This document shows, piece by piece, positions 56,245 to 64,000 of a stretch of 64,000 bases of DNA (the first letter of the stretch is position 1; the number at the start of each line of letters is the position of its first letter). The notes under the pieces were generated by a model. That model did no database searches and had not been told where the DNA came from. It was given only the letters and a program-made list of their open reading frames with translations. Source of the stretch: Pseudomonas orientalis. GTDB taxonomy: Bacteria; Pseudomonadota; Gammaproteobacteria; Pseudomonadales; Pseudomonadaceae. The stretch lies in contig NZ_JYLM01000006.1 in NCBI RefSeq assembly GCF_001439815.1, positions 62,001 through 126,000 on the forward strand, read 5' to 3'. Made by a program: the position numbers and the translations under genes.

Positions 56245-57546
56245 TTATTGCAAAGTGTGTTGTTCGAGGAACTCCGCCGGTACAACACCCTCGCGACTGA
56301 CCAGTCGATTGAGCTCCGCGCGTGGCAATCGAACGGCCAGCAAGCTGACACCTTCTTCGTCGTGTTCTTCTTTCTGTACCGCGCCCAGCTCGAAAAACTG
56401 TGCACGCAGTCGAGCAAAACGCTGCGGCAAGCGCAAGGTGCCCACGAACAAATCGCCGCCGAGCAACTCGGCGATGGCTTGTTCAAGCAACTCAAGACCA
56501 CTGCCATCACGCGCCGACAGCCAGACCCGCTGGGGCCTGCCATTCTCATCGCGCTGGATTTGCGGCTCGACGCCTTCAAGCAAATCGAGTTTGTTATAGA
56601 CCTCGAGGATCGGCAAGTCCTGGGCACCAATCTCACCCAGCACCAGCATCACCTGCTCGATCTGCAGCATGCGATCCGGCTCGGCCGCATCGATCACGTG
56701 CAGCAGCAGGTCGGAATTGCTCGACTCTTCGAGCGTAGACCGAAATGCCTCGACCAGCTTGTGCGGCAAGTGCCGGATGAAGCCCACGGTATCGGCCAGC
56801 ACAATGGGCCCCAGGTCGTCCAAATCCAGGCGGCGCAGGGTCGGGTCGAGCGTCGCGAACAGTTGGTCCGCCGCGTACACATCCGACTTGGTAACGTTAT
56901 TGAACAGCGTGGACTTGCCGGCGTTGGTATAGCCCACCAGGGACACGGTGGGGATATCCGCACGGGAACGGCCACGGCGCGATTGCTCGCGCTGGCTGCG
57001 CACCTTCTCGAGGCGGCCCTTGATCTGGCGCAGGCGAACCCGCAACAGACGCCGGTCGGTTTCCAACTGGGTTTCACCCGGACCCCGCATGCCGATGCCG
57101 CCACCCTGGCGCTCAAGGTGCGTCCAGCCGCGGACCAGCCGCGTGCTCATGTGGTCAAGCTGGGCCAGTTCGACCTGGAGCTTGCCTTCATGGGTACGCG
57201 CGCGTTGGGCGAAAATATCGAGAATCAGACCGGTGCGGTCGATCACGCGACACTCGAAGACACGTTCGAGGTTGCGTTCCTGACTGGGCGTGAGAACGTG
57301 ATTGAAGATGACCAGATCGGCTTCTTCGGCATGGACCAGGTCGCGCAATTCTTCGACCTTGCCGCTGCCAATCAGGTATTTGGCGGTTGGCCGATGACGC
57401 GGCACGTTAAAAAACGCAACGGTCTCGGCGCCGGCCGAATTTGCCAACTCCTGAAACTCCTGCGGATCTTCGCGCGCCTCAGGGTCCTGTCCATCCAAGT
57501 GAACGAGGATCACTCGCTCACCACCACCGTGGCGCTCAAAGAACAA
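56245..57546 (-). CDS. hflX: Ribosome-rescue GTPase HflX
   Basis: The 433-residue OBG-family GTPase starts at a TTG at 57546, placed six bases after AGGAG, giving MFFERHGGGERVILVHLDGQ. The N-terminal domain contains QGGGIGMRGPGETQLETDRR. G1 is GYTNAGKST near residue 205, G3 DTVGFIRHLP and G4 NKLD. HflX splits stalled 70S ribosomes after heat or antibiotic stress. It lies 12 bases downstream of hfq, as in most gamma-proteobacteria. Confidence 0.96.
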   Translation of the reverse strand: MFFERHGGGERVILVHLDGQDPEAREDPQEFQELANSAGAETVAFFNVPRHRPTAKYLIGSGKVEELRDLVHAEEADLVIFNHVLTPSQERNLERVFECRVIDRTGLILDIFAQRARTHEGKLQVELAQLDHMSTRLVRGWTHLERQGGGIGMRGPGETQLETDRRLLRVRLRQIKGRLEKVRSQREQSRRGRSRADIPTVSLVGYTNAGKSTLFNNVTKSDVYAADQLFATLDPTLRRLDLDDLGPIVLADTVGFIRHLPHKLVEAFRSTLEESSNSDLLLHVIDAAEPDRMLQIEQVMLVLGEIGAQDLPILEVYNKLDLLEGVEPQIQRDENGRPQRVWLSARDGSGLELLEQAIAELLGGDLFVGTLRLPQRFARLRAQFFELGAVQKEEHDEEGVSLLAVRLPRAELNRLVSREGVVPAEFLEQHTLQ

Positions 57547-57558
57547 AGGAGACTCCTA

Positions 57559-57819
57559 TCAGGCGTTACCTGGCTCAGCGTCAGCTGCTTCGTCACCTGC
57601 TGCGCTAGGCAGACGGATTGGACGAACAGGGACGACGGTCGAGATAGCGTGTTTGTAAACCATCTGGCTGACGGTGTTTTTCAGCAGGATCACGAACTGG
57701 TCGAACGACTCGATCGTACCTTGCAACTTGATACCGTTGACCAGATAAATGGAAACCCCCACTTTCTCTTTACGTAAGGTATTCAAGTAAGGGTCTTGTA
57801 GCGAATGCCCTTTTGACAT
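57559..57819 (-). CDS. hfq: RNA chaperone Hfq
   Basis: This is an 86-residue Sm-like protein. Sm1 covers YLVNGIKLQGTIESFDQFVI and Sm2 is YKHAISTVVP; the distal-face and rim residues expected for Hfq are present. The short C-terminal tail (PSAAGDEAADAEPGNA) is typical of Pseudomonas and much shorter than in E. coli. It pairs small RNAs with messages and, with Crc, represses catabolic genes. The ATG at 57819 follows AAAGGAG; the longer frame from 57843 reads through that site. Confidence 0.98.
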   Translation of the reverse strand: MSKGHSLQDPYLNTLRKEKVGVSIYLVNGIKLQGTIESFDQFVILLKNTVSQMVYKHAISTVVPVRPIRLPSAAGDEAADAEPGNA

Positions 57820-57914
57820 GTGCCGCACTCCTTTAAGGATCAATAATAAAAAATCGGAAAAATAAATAGCTCATGGCCGTCACACCCCCAAGGATAGACG
57901 GCAATTGCAAGGAC

Positions 57915-58886
57915 TCAGCTCAATATGGAGACCGTTCCCAGGTATTTCAAGGCGCGTGACAGATTGTCGCTGTCCAGGCTGTCCAGCCAGTGCAAATCGC
58001 TCCAGCTGCGCAGCCAGGTGAACTGGCGCTTCGCCAATTGGCGCGTGGCAATGATGCCGCGCTCCTGCATTTCGGCTGACGTCAGCTTGCCGTCCAGATG
58101 ATCCCAGACTTGGCGGTAGCCTACAGCACGTATCGAAGGCAATCCTGGATGCAGATTACCTCTGGAACGCAGTGCTACGACCTCCTCCACAAACCCCTGT
58201 TCCAACATATTTGTGAATCTTTGTGCAATTCGTTCATGCAGCACCTGGCGGTTTGCCGGAGCAATGGCCAGGTTCGCCACAGTATAGGGCAATTGTGACC
58301 GGCCAGATGCGCCTGCATCAGCACTTTGCGCAGTTTGTTTCAGCCGATGTTCAGTCATGGTCTGGCCACTGACGCGCCAGACTTCCAGGGCGCGGGTGAG
58401 ACGCTGGGGATCATTGGGGTGGATGCGTGCCGCGGACACCGGATCTATCGCCGCCAGCTGGTCGTGCAGGGCTTGCCAGCCGAGGCGTGCAGCCTCGTCT
58501 TCAAGCTCGGCGCGCACCTGGGCGTCAGCGGGCGGCATATCCGCCAGGCCTTCCTGCAAAGCCTTGTAGTAGAGCATCGTGCCGCCGACCAGCAACGGGA
58601 TGTTGCCCCGCGCGGTGATCTCGGCCATGGCGGCCAGCGCGTCGGTACGAAAATCCGCAGCCGAATAACTCTCGGCCGGGTCGATAATGTCGATCAAACG
58701 ATGCGGATGCCGGGCCAGCACCTCTTTCGAAGGTTTGGCCGTGCCGATGTCCATGTCCCGGTAAACCAGGGCAGAGTCCACGCTGATCAGCTCGCACGGC
58801 AAGACCTTGCTCAGTTCGATGGCCAGGTCGGTCTTGCCGGCGGCCGTCGGGCCCATCAGGAAAATTGCGGGGGGCAAGGCACTCAT
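57915..58886 (-). CDS. miaA: tRNA dimethylallyltransferase MiaA
   Basis: The 323-residue enzyme has the P-loop GPTAAGKTDLAIEL at residues 12-25, the catalytic region SVDSALVYRDMDIGTAKPS, RLTRALEVWRVSGQ and the C-terminal KRQFTWLR. It adds an isopentenyl group to A37 of tRNAs reading UNN codons. Its ATG overlaps the mutL stop by one base (TGATG). hfq follows after about 95 bases. Confidence 0.97.
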   Translation of the reverse strand: MSALPPAIFLMGPTAAGKTDLAIELSKVLPCELISVDSALVYRDMDIGTAKPSKEVLARHPHRLIDIIDPAESYSAADFRTDALAAMAEITARGNIPLLVGGTMLYYKALQEGLADMPPADAQVRAELEDEAARLGWQALHDQLAAIDPVSAARIHPNDPQRLTRALEVWRVSGQTMTEHRLKQTAQSADAGASGRSQLPYTVANLAIAPANRQVLHERIAQRFTNMLEQGFVEEVVALRSRGNLHPGLPSIRAVGYRQVWDHLDGKLTSAEMQERGIIATRQLAKRQFTWLRSWSDLHWLDSLDSDNLSRALKYLGTVSILS

Positions 58887-60799
58887 CAGCGACCGCGCAG
58901 GAACAGTTTGTCCAGATCATCCAGGCCCATCTGGGTCCAGGTCGGTCGGCCATGGTTGCATTGGCCACTGCGCTCGGTGTTTTCCATGTCGCGCAGCAGG
59001 CCGTTCATTTCCGGCAGGGCCAGGCGACGGTTGGCGCGGATGGCACCGTGGCAGGCCATGGTGCCGAGCAGTTCATTGATATGCGCCTGGATACGGTCGC
59101 TGGTGCCGTACTCCATCAGGTCCGCCAGTACGTCGGCTACCAGACGGTTGGCCTCGGCTTGCTTGAGCAGCGCCGGAATCTGACGGATCGCCAGGGTTTC
59201 CGGACCCAGGCGTTGCAGTTCGAAGCCCAGCTTCTGGAACACACCATGGTGCTCTTCGGCGCAATCGGCTTCACGCTGGCTGACCGCCAGGGATTCGGGC
59301 ACCAGCAGTGGCTGGCCACTGAGCCCTTCACTGGCCATGGCGATCTTCAGGCGCTCGTACATGATCCGCTCGTGAGCCGCATGCATGTCCACCAGCACCA
59401 GGCCATGGGCATTTTCCGCAAGGATGTAGATGCCCTTCAGCTGTGCCAGCGCGTAGCCCAACGGCGGAATATCCCCGCCGCCCTCGGGCAGCGCAACTGT
59501 GCCCGGCTCGGCCCCGGGCAGCGGCGCGAAGAACTCACGGTAGGCCGCCTGGGCCTCGGCCACGGGCACGGTCGATTGCGGGCGCGGTGTGTATTGATAC
59601 TGATAACCGGCGCCGGCTCCCGCATTGGGTGCCGTGTAATTGGGCTGCGGCTGCGGTGATTGCAGCAGGTTGGCGGCCAGGCTCATTTCACCCTGGGGGC
59701 CGAACTCACCGGCCTCTGGACCGCTTGGGCGGACCACCGCCGTGACGATGGGCGCCGACAACTGATCATCCGGACGCACGTCGCCCAAGGCACGGTGCAA
59801 GGTGCCATACAGGAAGTCATGCACCATGCGCCCATCACGAAAGCGCACTTCGTGCTTGGTCGGGTGCACATTGACGTCGACCACCGAGGGGTCGACCTCA
59901 AAAAACAGTACAAAGGTCGGATGCCGCCCGTTGAACAGCACGTCGCGATAGGCCTGGCGTACCGCGTGAGCCACCAGCTTGTCGCGCACCGCCCGGCCAT
60001 TCACGAAGAAATACTGCAAATCCGCCTGGCTGCGGGAGAAGGTGGGCAAACCGACCCAACCCCACAGGCGCAAGCCATTGCGTTCAATCTCTATCGGCAG
60101 CGCCTGCTCCAGAAAGCCACTTCCGCAGACTGCAGCCACGCGCCGTGCGCGAGCAGCGTCGTCATTGGCTTCGTGCAGGCTGAGGATGGTCTTGCCGTTG
60201 TGGCGCAGATGAAAGGCCACATCGAAACGCGCCAGGGCCAGGCGCTTGATCACTTCTTGCAGGTGATCGAATTCGGTCTTCTCGGCCTTGAGGAATTTGC
60301 GCCGCGCCGGGGTGTTGAAGAACAGGTCGCGCACTTCCACCGAGGTGCCCACCGGGTGGGCCGCCGGTTGAACCCGGGGCGCCATGTCGCGGCCTTCGGT
60401 TTCCACTTGCCAGGCCTGCTCGGCGCCGCGTGTACGCGAGGTCAGGGTCAGGCGGGCCACGGAGCTGATGGAGGCCAGGGCCTCACCGCGAAAGCCCAGG
60501 CTCATGACCCGCTCAAGGTCTTCCAGATCGCGGATCTTGCTGGTGGCGTGACGGGCCAGGGCCAGCGGCAGGTCATCCGATGAGATGCCGCTGCCATCGT
60601 CCCGCACCCGCAGCAGCTTGACACCGCCCTGCTCCACATCCACATCGATGCGCCTGGCGCCGGAGTCGATGCTGTTTTCCAGCAGCTCCTTGATCACCGA
60701 GGCCGGGCGTTCGACCACCTCGCCCGCGGCGATCTGGTTAGCCAGGCGCGGGCTGAGCAGTTCAATGCGCGAGCCACTGTTCAAGATCGATTCGCTCAT
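58886..60799 (-). CDS. mutL: DNA mismatch repair protein MutL
   Basis: The 637-residue protein has a GHKL ATPase domain with IAAGEVVERPASVIKELLENS, RDDGSGI and GFRGEALASI in the first 110 residues, a transducer domain ending near residue 335, a proline- and glutamine-rich linker, and a C-terminal dimerisation domain. The latter contains DMHAAHERIMYE near residue 467, a form of the DxHA(X)2E(X)4E endonuclease motif found in MutL from bacteria without MutH/Dam. So this MutL should nick DNA itself. It overlaps both amiB (one base) and miaA. Confidence 0.97.
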   Translation of the reverse strand: MSESILNSGSRIELLSPRLANQIAAGEVVERPASVIKELLENSIDSGARRIDVDVEQGGVKLLRVRDDGSGISSDDLPLALARHATSKIRDLEDLERVMSLGFRGEALASISSVARLTLTSRTRGAEQAWQVETEGRDMAPRVQPAAHPVGTSVEVRDLFFNTPARRKFLKAEKTEFDHLQEVIKRLALARFDVAFHLRHNGKTILSLHEANDDAARARRVAAVCGSGFLEQALPIEIERNGLRLWGWVGLPTFSRSQADLQYFFVNGRAVRDKLVAHAVRQAYRDVLFNGRHPTFVLFFEVDPSVVDVNVHPTKHEVRFRDGRMVHDFLYGTLHRALGDVRPDDQLSAPIVTAVVRPSGPEAGEFGPQGEMSLAANLLQSPQPQPNYTAPNAGAGAGYQYQYTPRPQSTVPVAEAQAAYREFFAPLPGAEPGTVALPEGGGDIPPLGYALAQLKGIYILAENAHGLVLVDMHAAHERIMYERLKIAMASEGLSGQPLLVPESLAVSQREADCAEEHHGVFQKLGFELQRLGPETLAIRQIPALLKQAEANRLVADVLADLMEYGTSDRIQAHINELLGTMACHGAIRANRRLALPEMNGLLRDMENTERSGQCNHGRPTWTQMGLDDLDKLFLRGR

Positions 60800-62220
60800 T
60801 ACTGTGCCGCCAAATCGGTGCCTGGGATAGTCAACACCTGGCCGATCTTCAGCTCGTCGGTTTTCAGGTCGTTGGCGCTGCGCAAGGCTGCAGGCGTGAC
60901 CTGGAAACGCACGGCCAGCATGGCCACGGTATCGCCAGGCTGCACGCGGTGATCGCGCGGGCCCTGGGCAATTTTTCCGGAATCACGTAACCAGGCGATA
61001 TAAGTGCCCGGTGGCGGGTTCTGTTGGAAGAACTGGCGCACACCGGCGCTGATCGAGCGCGCCAAGGCTTGCTGATGGCTGGCACTGGCCAGCTTGGATG
61101 CCTCGTTGGCGTTGGAAATGAAACCGGTCTCGACCAGGATCGACGGGATATCCGGCGACTTCAACACCATGAACCCGGCTTGCTCCACCCGCTGTTTATG
61201 CAGCGACGTCACGCGGCCGATGTTGCTCAGGACTTTCTGGCCGACGTTCAGGCTGGAGGTCAGCGAGGCGGTCATCGACAGGTCGAGCAGTACGCCGGCA
61301 AGCATTTTGTCCTTGTCATCGAGAGACACGTTGCCGGCCCCACCAATCAGGTCGGAACGGTTTTCGCTGTCGGCCAGCCAACGGGCAGTCTCGGAGGTGG
61401 CGCCACGATCCGACAGGGCAAACACCGACGCACCGAAAGCGGCACTGGAAGGTGCGGCGTCGGCATGGATCGAGACGAACAGGTCCGCGCCCTTCTTGCG
61501 GGCAATTTCAGTACGCCCGCGCAACGGAATGAAGTAGTCGCCGGTGCGGGTCAGTTCGGCGCGATAGCCTTTCATGCCGTTGACCTGGCGTTGCAGTTCG
61601 CGGGCGATGGCCAGCACCACGTCTTTTTCATGCTGGCCGCGCGAACCGGACGCGCCCGGGTCTTCGCCACCGTGGCCGGCGTCGATCACTACGATAATGT
61701 CGCGCTTGCCTGCCGGAGCGGGCGGCGGAGGCGGCAGCTTGACCTGCGGTTGCGAAGGGTTGACCGGCACCGCAGGCACTGTCGCCACGCTCGGCGTCGG
61801 CACAGGCGGCGGCGCGGCATCGGCGGGGTTGTCGAACAGGTCGACCACCAGCCGGTTGCCATATTGGGCGTTGGGCGCCAGGGAAAAGCTTTTGGGAGTC
61901 ACGGCCTTTTTCAGGTCAATGACCACGCGCAGGTCGGTCGGCGTGCGCTGGGCCGAACGCATGGCGGTAATGGGGGTATTGGCAGTGGAGACCTTCAGCG
62001 GCGCAGCCAGGCTTGCACCGTTGATGTCGATCACCAGGCGATCAGGCGCTGTGAGGGTAAAGACGCTGTGCTGGACCGGGCCAGACAGGTCGAACACCAG
62101 TCGCGTGTTATCCGGCGCGCGCCACAGGCGAACACTTTTCACCTGTGAAGCAGCCAGAGCATTGACAGTCATTGCCGCAAGCAACACCCCCACGACAGCA
62201 ACCAACGCGCGAAAGCGCAT
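60799..62220 (-). CDS. amiB: N-acetylmuramoyl-L-alanine amidase AmiB/AmiC type with AMIN and LysM domains
   Basis: This is a 473-residue periplasmic amidase. It has a signal peptide (residues 1-25, ending VNALA), an AMIN domain (residues about 27-125, SQVKSVRLWRAPDNTRLVFD), a proline-rich linker, an amidase_3 catalytic domain with the zinc ligands in IDAGHGGEDPG, HADA and an ETGFISN glutamate, and a C-terminal LysM domain (VQPGDTVAMLAVRFQVTPAA). It cleaves the amide bond between muramic acid and the stem peptide during cell separation. I use the ATG at 62220; a GTG five codons earlier is possible. Confidence 0.95.
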   Translation of the reverse strand: MRFRALVAVVGVLLAAMTVNALAASQVKSVRLWRAPDNTRLVFDLSGPVQHSVFTLTAPDRLVIDINGASLAAPLKVSTANTPITAMRSAQRTPTDLRVVIDLKKAVTPKSFSLAPNAQYGNRLVVDLFDNPADAAPPPVPTPSVATVPAVPVNPSQPQVKLPPPPPAPAGKRDIIVVIDAGHGGEDPGASGSRGQHEKDVVLAIARELQRQVNGMKGYRAELTRTGDYFIPLRGRTEIARKKGADLFVSIHADAAPSSAAFGASVFALSDRGATSETARWLADSENRSDLIGGAGNVSLDDKDKMLAGVLLDLSMTASLTSSLNVGQKVLSNIGRVTSLHKQRVEQAGFMVLKSPDIPSILVETGFISNANEASKLASASHQQALARSISAGVRQFFQQNPPPGTYIAWLRDSGKIAQGPRDHRVQPGDTVAMLAVRFQVTPAALRSANDLKTDELKIGQVLTIPGTDLAAQ

Positions 62221-62235
62221 ACCTAACCCCACCAA

Positions 62236-62706
62236 TTATTTGAATTCCAATGCCAAAGCGGCGCACCACGACTGGCCGCGCGCGCTCTGGGGCAACAACT
62301 TCAGCTGACGTCCATGCTCATGCGGCGTAATGGTAATGGTCATGTCCGGCTTTGGCAAAAAGCCTGTGCCTTTATTTGGCCACTCGATCAGGCATAACGC
62401 GTCTTCGTCGAAGTAATCACGGATGCCCATGAATTCCAGCTCTTCAGGGTCCACCAGCCGATAGAGGTCGAAGTGGAAGGCGCGCACCTGACCAATCTCG
62501 TAGGGTTCGACCAGTGTGAACGTCGGACTTTTTACCGCACCGGCATGACCCAAACCACGAATGATGCCCCGGGACAGCGTGGTCTTGCCCGCCCCGAGGT
62601 CGCCCTCAAGGAAGATCAGTCCAGCCCCGGCCGTGACCTGGGCAATGCGCTGGCCGAGACTGACCATGGCCTCTTCATCCGCCAGGAAAAAAATCACTTC
62701 AGACAC
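62236..62706 (-). CDS. tsaE: tRNA threonylcarbamoyladenosine biosynthesis ATPase TsaE
   Basis: The 156-residue protein has Walker A GDLGAGKTTLSRG near residues 35-47, SPTFTLVEPYEIG and the Walker B-like LCLIEWPNKG. TsaE works with TsaB and TsaD to form t6A37 in tRNAs reading ANN codons. Its start lies inside the end of nnrD (13-base overlap), and amiB starts 15 bases downstream. Confidence 0.95.
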   Translation of the reverse strand: MSEVIFFLADEEAMVSLGQRIAQVTAGAGLIFLEGDLGAGKTTLSRGIIRGLGHAGAVKSPTFTLVEPYEIGQVRAFHFDLYRLVDPEELEFMGIRDYFDEDALCLIEWPNKGTGFLPKPDMTITITPHEHGRQLKLLPQSARGQSWCAALALEFK

Positions 62707-63554
62707 GGCGACTGTTCCTCCAACAATTGACGAATGGCCGGTATCAGGTCACTGGCGACCAGGCCGCGACCAAAGGTGCCCTGGCGATCCCCCGCCGTGG
62801 CGTGCAACCACACGGCCAGACAGCTTGCTTCATAAGCGGGCATGCCCTGGGCCAGCAGTGCGCCTACCAGCCCGGCCAACACATCGCCCAGCCCTGCCGT
62901 CGCCATCGCCGGGTGGCCCTGGTCACAGCGTGAAACACGTCCGTCCGGGCTGGCGATCAAACTGCCAGCACCCTTGAGGACAGTCACCGCGTTGAATGTC
63001 TGGCTCAACGCGCGCGCCACCTTGAGGCGATCGGCCTGCACCTCGGCTGTCGAAATGCCCAACAGGCGTGCGGCTTCGCCTGGATGCGGAGTGATCACGC
63101 AGTTGGCCGGCAGACTGACGCTGCCAGTTGCCAGTTGATTCAAGGCGTCGGCATCCCAGACTTGCGGCTGGGTCGCGTTGGCGGCGACGGACAGCAGGCT
63201 TTTACCCCAGGATGCGTCACCCAGACCCGGCCCGATCACAATCACTGAGATCTTTTCCAGCAGGCCCATCAGTTGATTGGCCGAACTCACGCCCATCGTC
63301 ATTACTTCCGGCAGACGCGCCAGCGCGGCGGGAACATGTTCAACCCGTGTCGCCAGCGACACCATTCCGGCACCGCTACGCAATGCACTTTCGGTACTGA
63401 GCAACGCTGCGCCGCCAAAGCCGCGGTCGCCGCCAATCACCAGCAGATGGCCGAACTGGCCTTTATGAGCGTCCAGCGAACGCGCAGCCAGTTGCGGCAA
63501 GTGGCCCGGCAACAACAGCTGAACGTCGGTTATTTCGTGTTTTGTCTGAGGCAT
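62694..63554 (-). CDS. nnrD: ADP-dependent NAD(P)H-hydrate dehydratase
   Basis: This is a 286-residue ribokinase-like protein without the epimerase (NnrE/YjeF N-terminal) domain. The motifs are GHLLVIGGDRGFGGAALL near residue 35, VIGPGLGDASWG, VITPHPGEAARLLG, TVLKGAGSLIASPDG and the nucleotide-binding GLGDVLAGLVGALLAQG. It repairs hydrated NADH or NADPH using ADP. A typical GSGD motif is replaced by GLGD, but the catalytic aspartate is kept. Confidence 0.93.
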   Translation of the reverse strand: MPQTKHEITDVQLLLPGHLPQLAARSLDAHKGQFGHLLVIGGDRGFGGAALLSTESALRSGAGMVSLATRVEHVPAALARLPEVMTMGVSSANQLMGLLEKISVIVIGPGLGDASWGKSLLSVAANATQPQVWDADALNQLATGSVSLPANCVITPHPGEAARLLGISTAEVQADRLKVARALSQTFNAVTVLKGAGSLIASPDGRVSRCDQGHPAMATAGLGDVLAGLVGALLAQGMPAYEASCLAVWLHATAGDRQGTFGRGLVASDLIPAIRQLLEEQSPCLK

Positions 63555-63617
63555 GCGTCTTCAAGCTCCGATGTCTGGCAGAATTATACGCATCTAACCT
63601 GTGGTTTCCCGTGTCTC

Positions 63618-64000
63618 ATGCCCGCTATTACCTCCGATCTGCCCGCTCTCGCCCAATCGATCAAAGACTGGGGCCGCGAGCTGGGCTTCCAGCAAGTCGG
63701 CATCAGCGGCCTGGACCTGGCCGAGCATGAACAGCACCTGCAACGCTGGCTCGACGCGGGCTATCACGGCGAGATGGACTACATGGGCGCCCACGGCAGC
63801 AAACGTTCCCACCCCGATGAACTGGTGCCGGGCACCCTGCGCGTGGTGTCGCTGCGCATGGACTACCTGCCCGGCGACACCCAGATGGCGCAGCTGCTGG
63901 CCCAGCCGGAAAAAGCCTACATCTCGCGCTACGCCCTGGGCCGGGACTATCACAAGCTGATCCGCAAGCGCGTGCAGCAACTGGCCGACCGCATCCAGGC
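63618..64000 (+). CDS. queG: Epoxyqueuosine reductase QueG, N-terminal part
   Basis: The gene begins at ATG 63618 (MPAITSDLPALAQSIKDWGR) and runs off the right edge after about 127 codons. The N-terminal domain of QueG is visible: LGFQQVGISGLDLAEHEQ, WLDAGYHGEMDYMGAHGSKR, PGTLRVVSLRMDYLP and AYISRYALGRDYHKLIRKRV. QueG is a cobalamin- and Fe-S-dependent enzyme that makes queuosine at tRNA position 34. It is divergent from nnrD, with 63 bases between the starts. Confidence 0.95.
   Translation, partial: MPAITSDLPALAQSIKDWGRELGFQQVGISGLDLAEHEQHLQRWLDAGYHGEMDYMGAHGSKRSHPDELVPGTLRVVSLRMDYLPGDTQMAQLLAQPEKAYISRYALGRDYHKLIRKRVQQLADRIQ

Noticed and set aside
54997..57777. A 926-codon open frame on the plus strand opposite hflK-hflX-hfq
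   Set aside because: It is a long antisense shadow of conserved high-GC genes; the translation is low-complexity, rich in His, Gln, Arg and Leu, and has no family resemblance.

Overview
The window comes from a Pseudomonas chromosome, most likely the P. fluorescens group. The evidence is high GC, a gene order matching the P. aeruginosa PA489x-PA495x block as I remember it, azurin, a desT-like regulator, and many REPINs of the two kinds common in fluorescent pseudomonads (GGGAGGGGGCTTGCCCCCGA and TAGGAGCGAGCTTGCTCGCG types). Most of it is vegetative core sequence with a few accessory insertions.

Layout. 0.1-1.8 kb: a small secreted repeat protein, a DesT-like TetR regulator and an NlpC/P60 peptidase. 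2.1-4.6 kb: urease nickel-loading genes ureE-ureF-ureG-hupE/ureJ behind a near-consensus sigma54 promoter; the structural urease genes are not in the window. 4.7-7.9 kb: an AGE-family sugar epimerase, a cation-diffusion-facilitator transporter and an SDR dehydrogenase. 7.9-8.5 kb: a long non-coding region with four DnaA-box-like sequences. 8.6-13.7 kb: the livKHMGF branched-chain amino acid ABC operon. 14.1-18.1 kb: lysine/pipecolate catabolism genes amaB-amaA with a divergent LysR gene. 18.3-20.9 kb: NAD salvage (pncB, nadE) and azurin with an ANR-type box. 21.5-28.4 kb: a three-gene transglutaminase / circularly permuted ATP-grasp / alpha-E cluster predicted to make or process an unknown peptide. 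28.5-29.9 kb: an unknown two-gene unit that looks like a membrane-active effector with a membrane partner. 30.1-32.5 kb: ygiQ.

32.7-38.5 kb holds the most unusual gene: a 1939-residue protein with a dermonecrotic-toxin-like N-terminal region, a tandemly duplicated leucine-rich-repeat module and a C-terminal NEL-type (IpaH/SspH-like) E3 ubiquitin ligase domain with a CCDR active-site motif. It sits between ygiQ and dnaB. 38.5-45.8 kb: dnaB, rplI, a DUF2232 membrane protein, rpsR, rpsF, rlmB and rnr. 46.0-46.4 kb: two tandem tRNA-Leu(CAG) genes in a 241-bp duplication, each with its own promoter and terminator. 46.5-49.1 kb: a ferric-iron binding protein and permease with no ATPase nearby. 49.2-51.1 kb: a chemoreceptor. 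51.3-64.0 kb: the conserved queG, nnrD-tsaE-amiB-mutL-miaA-hfq-hflX-hflK-hflC, hisZ-purA block; queG runs off the right edge.

Thirteen REP doublets (REPINs) lie between genes. Nine are of the GGGGGCTTGCCCCC type and four of the GAGCGAGCTTGCTCGC type; none occurs between 49.2 and 64.0 kb. Family assignments rest on reading the translated sequence from memory of protein families; no database search was run.
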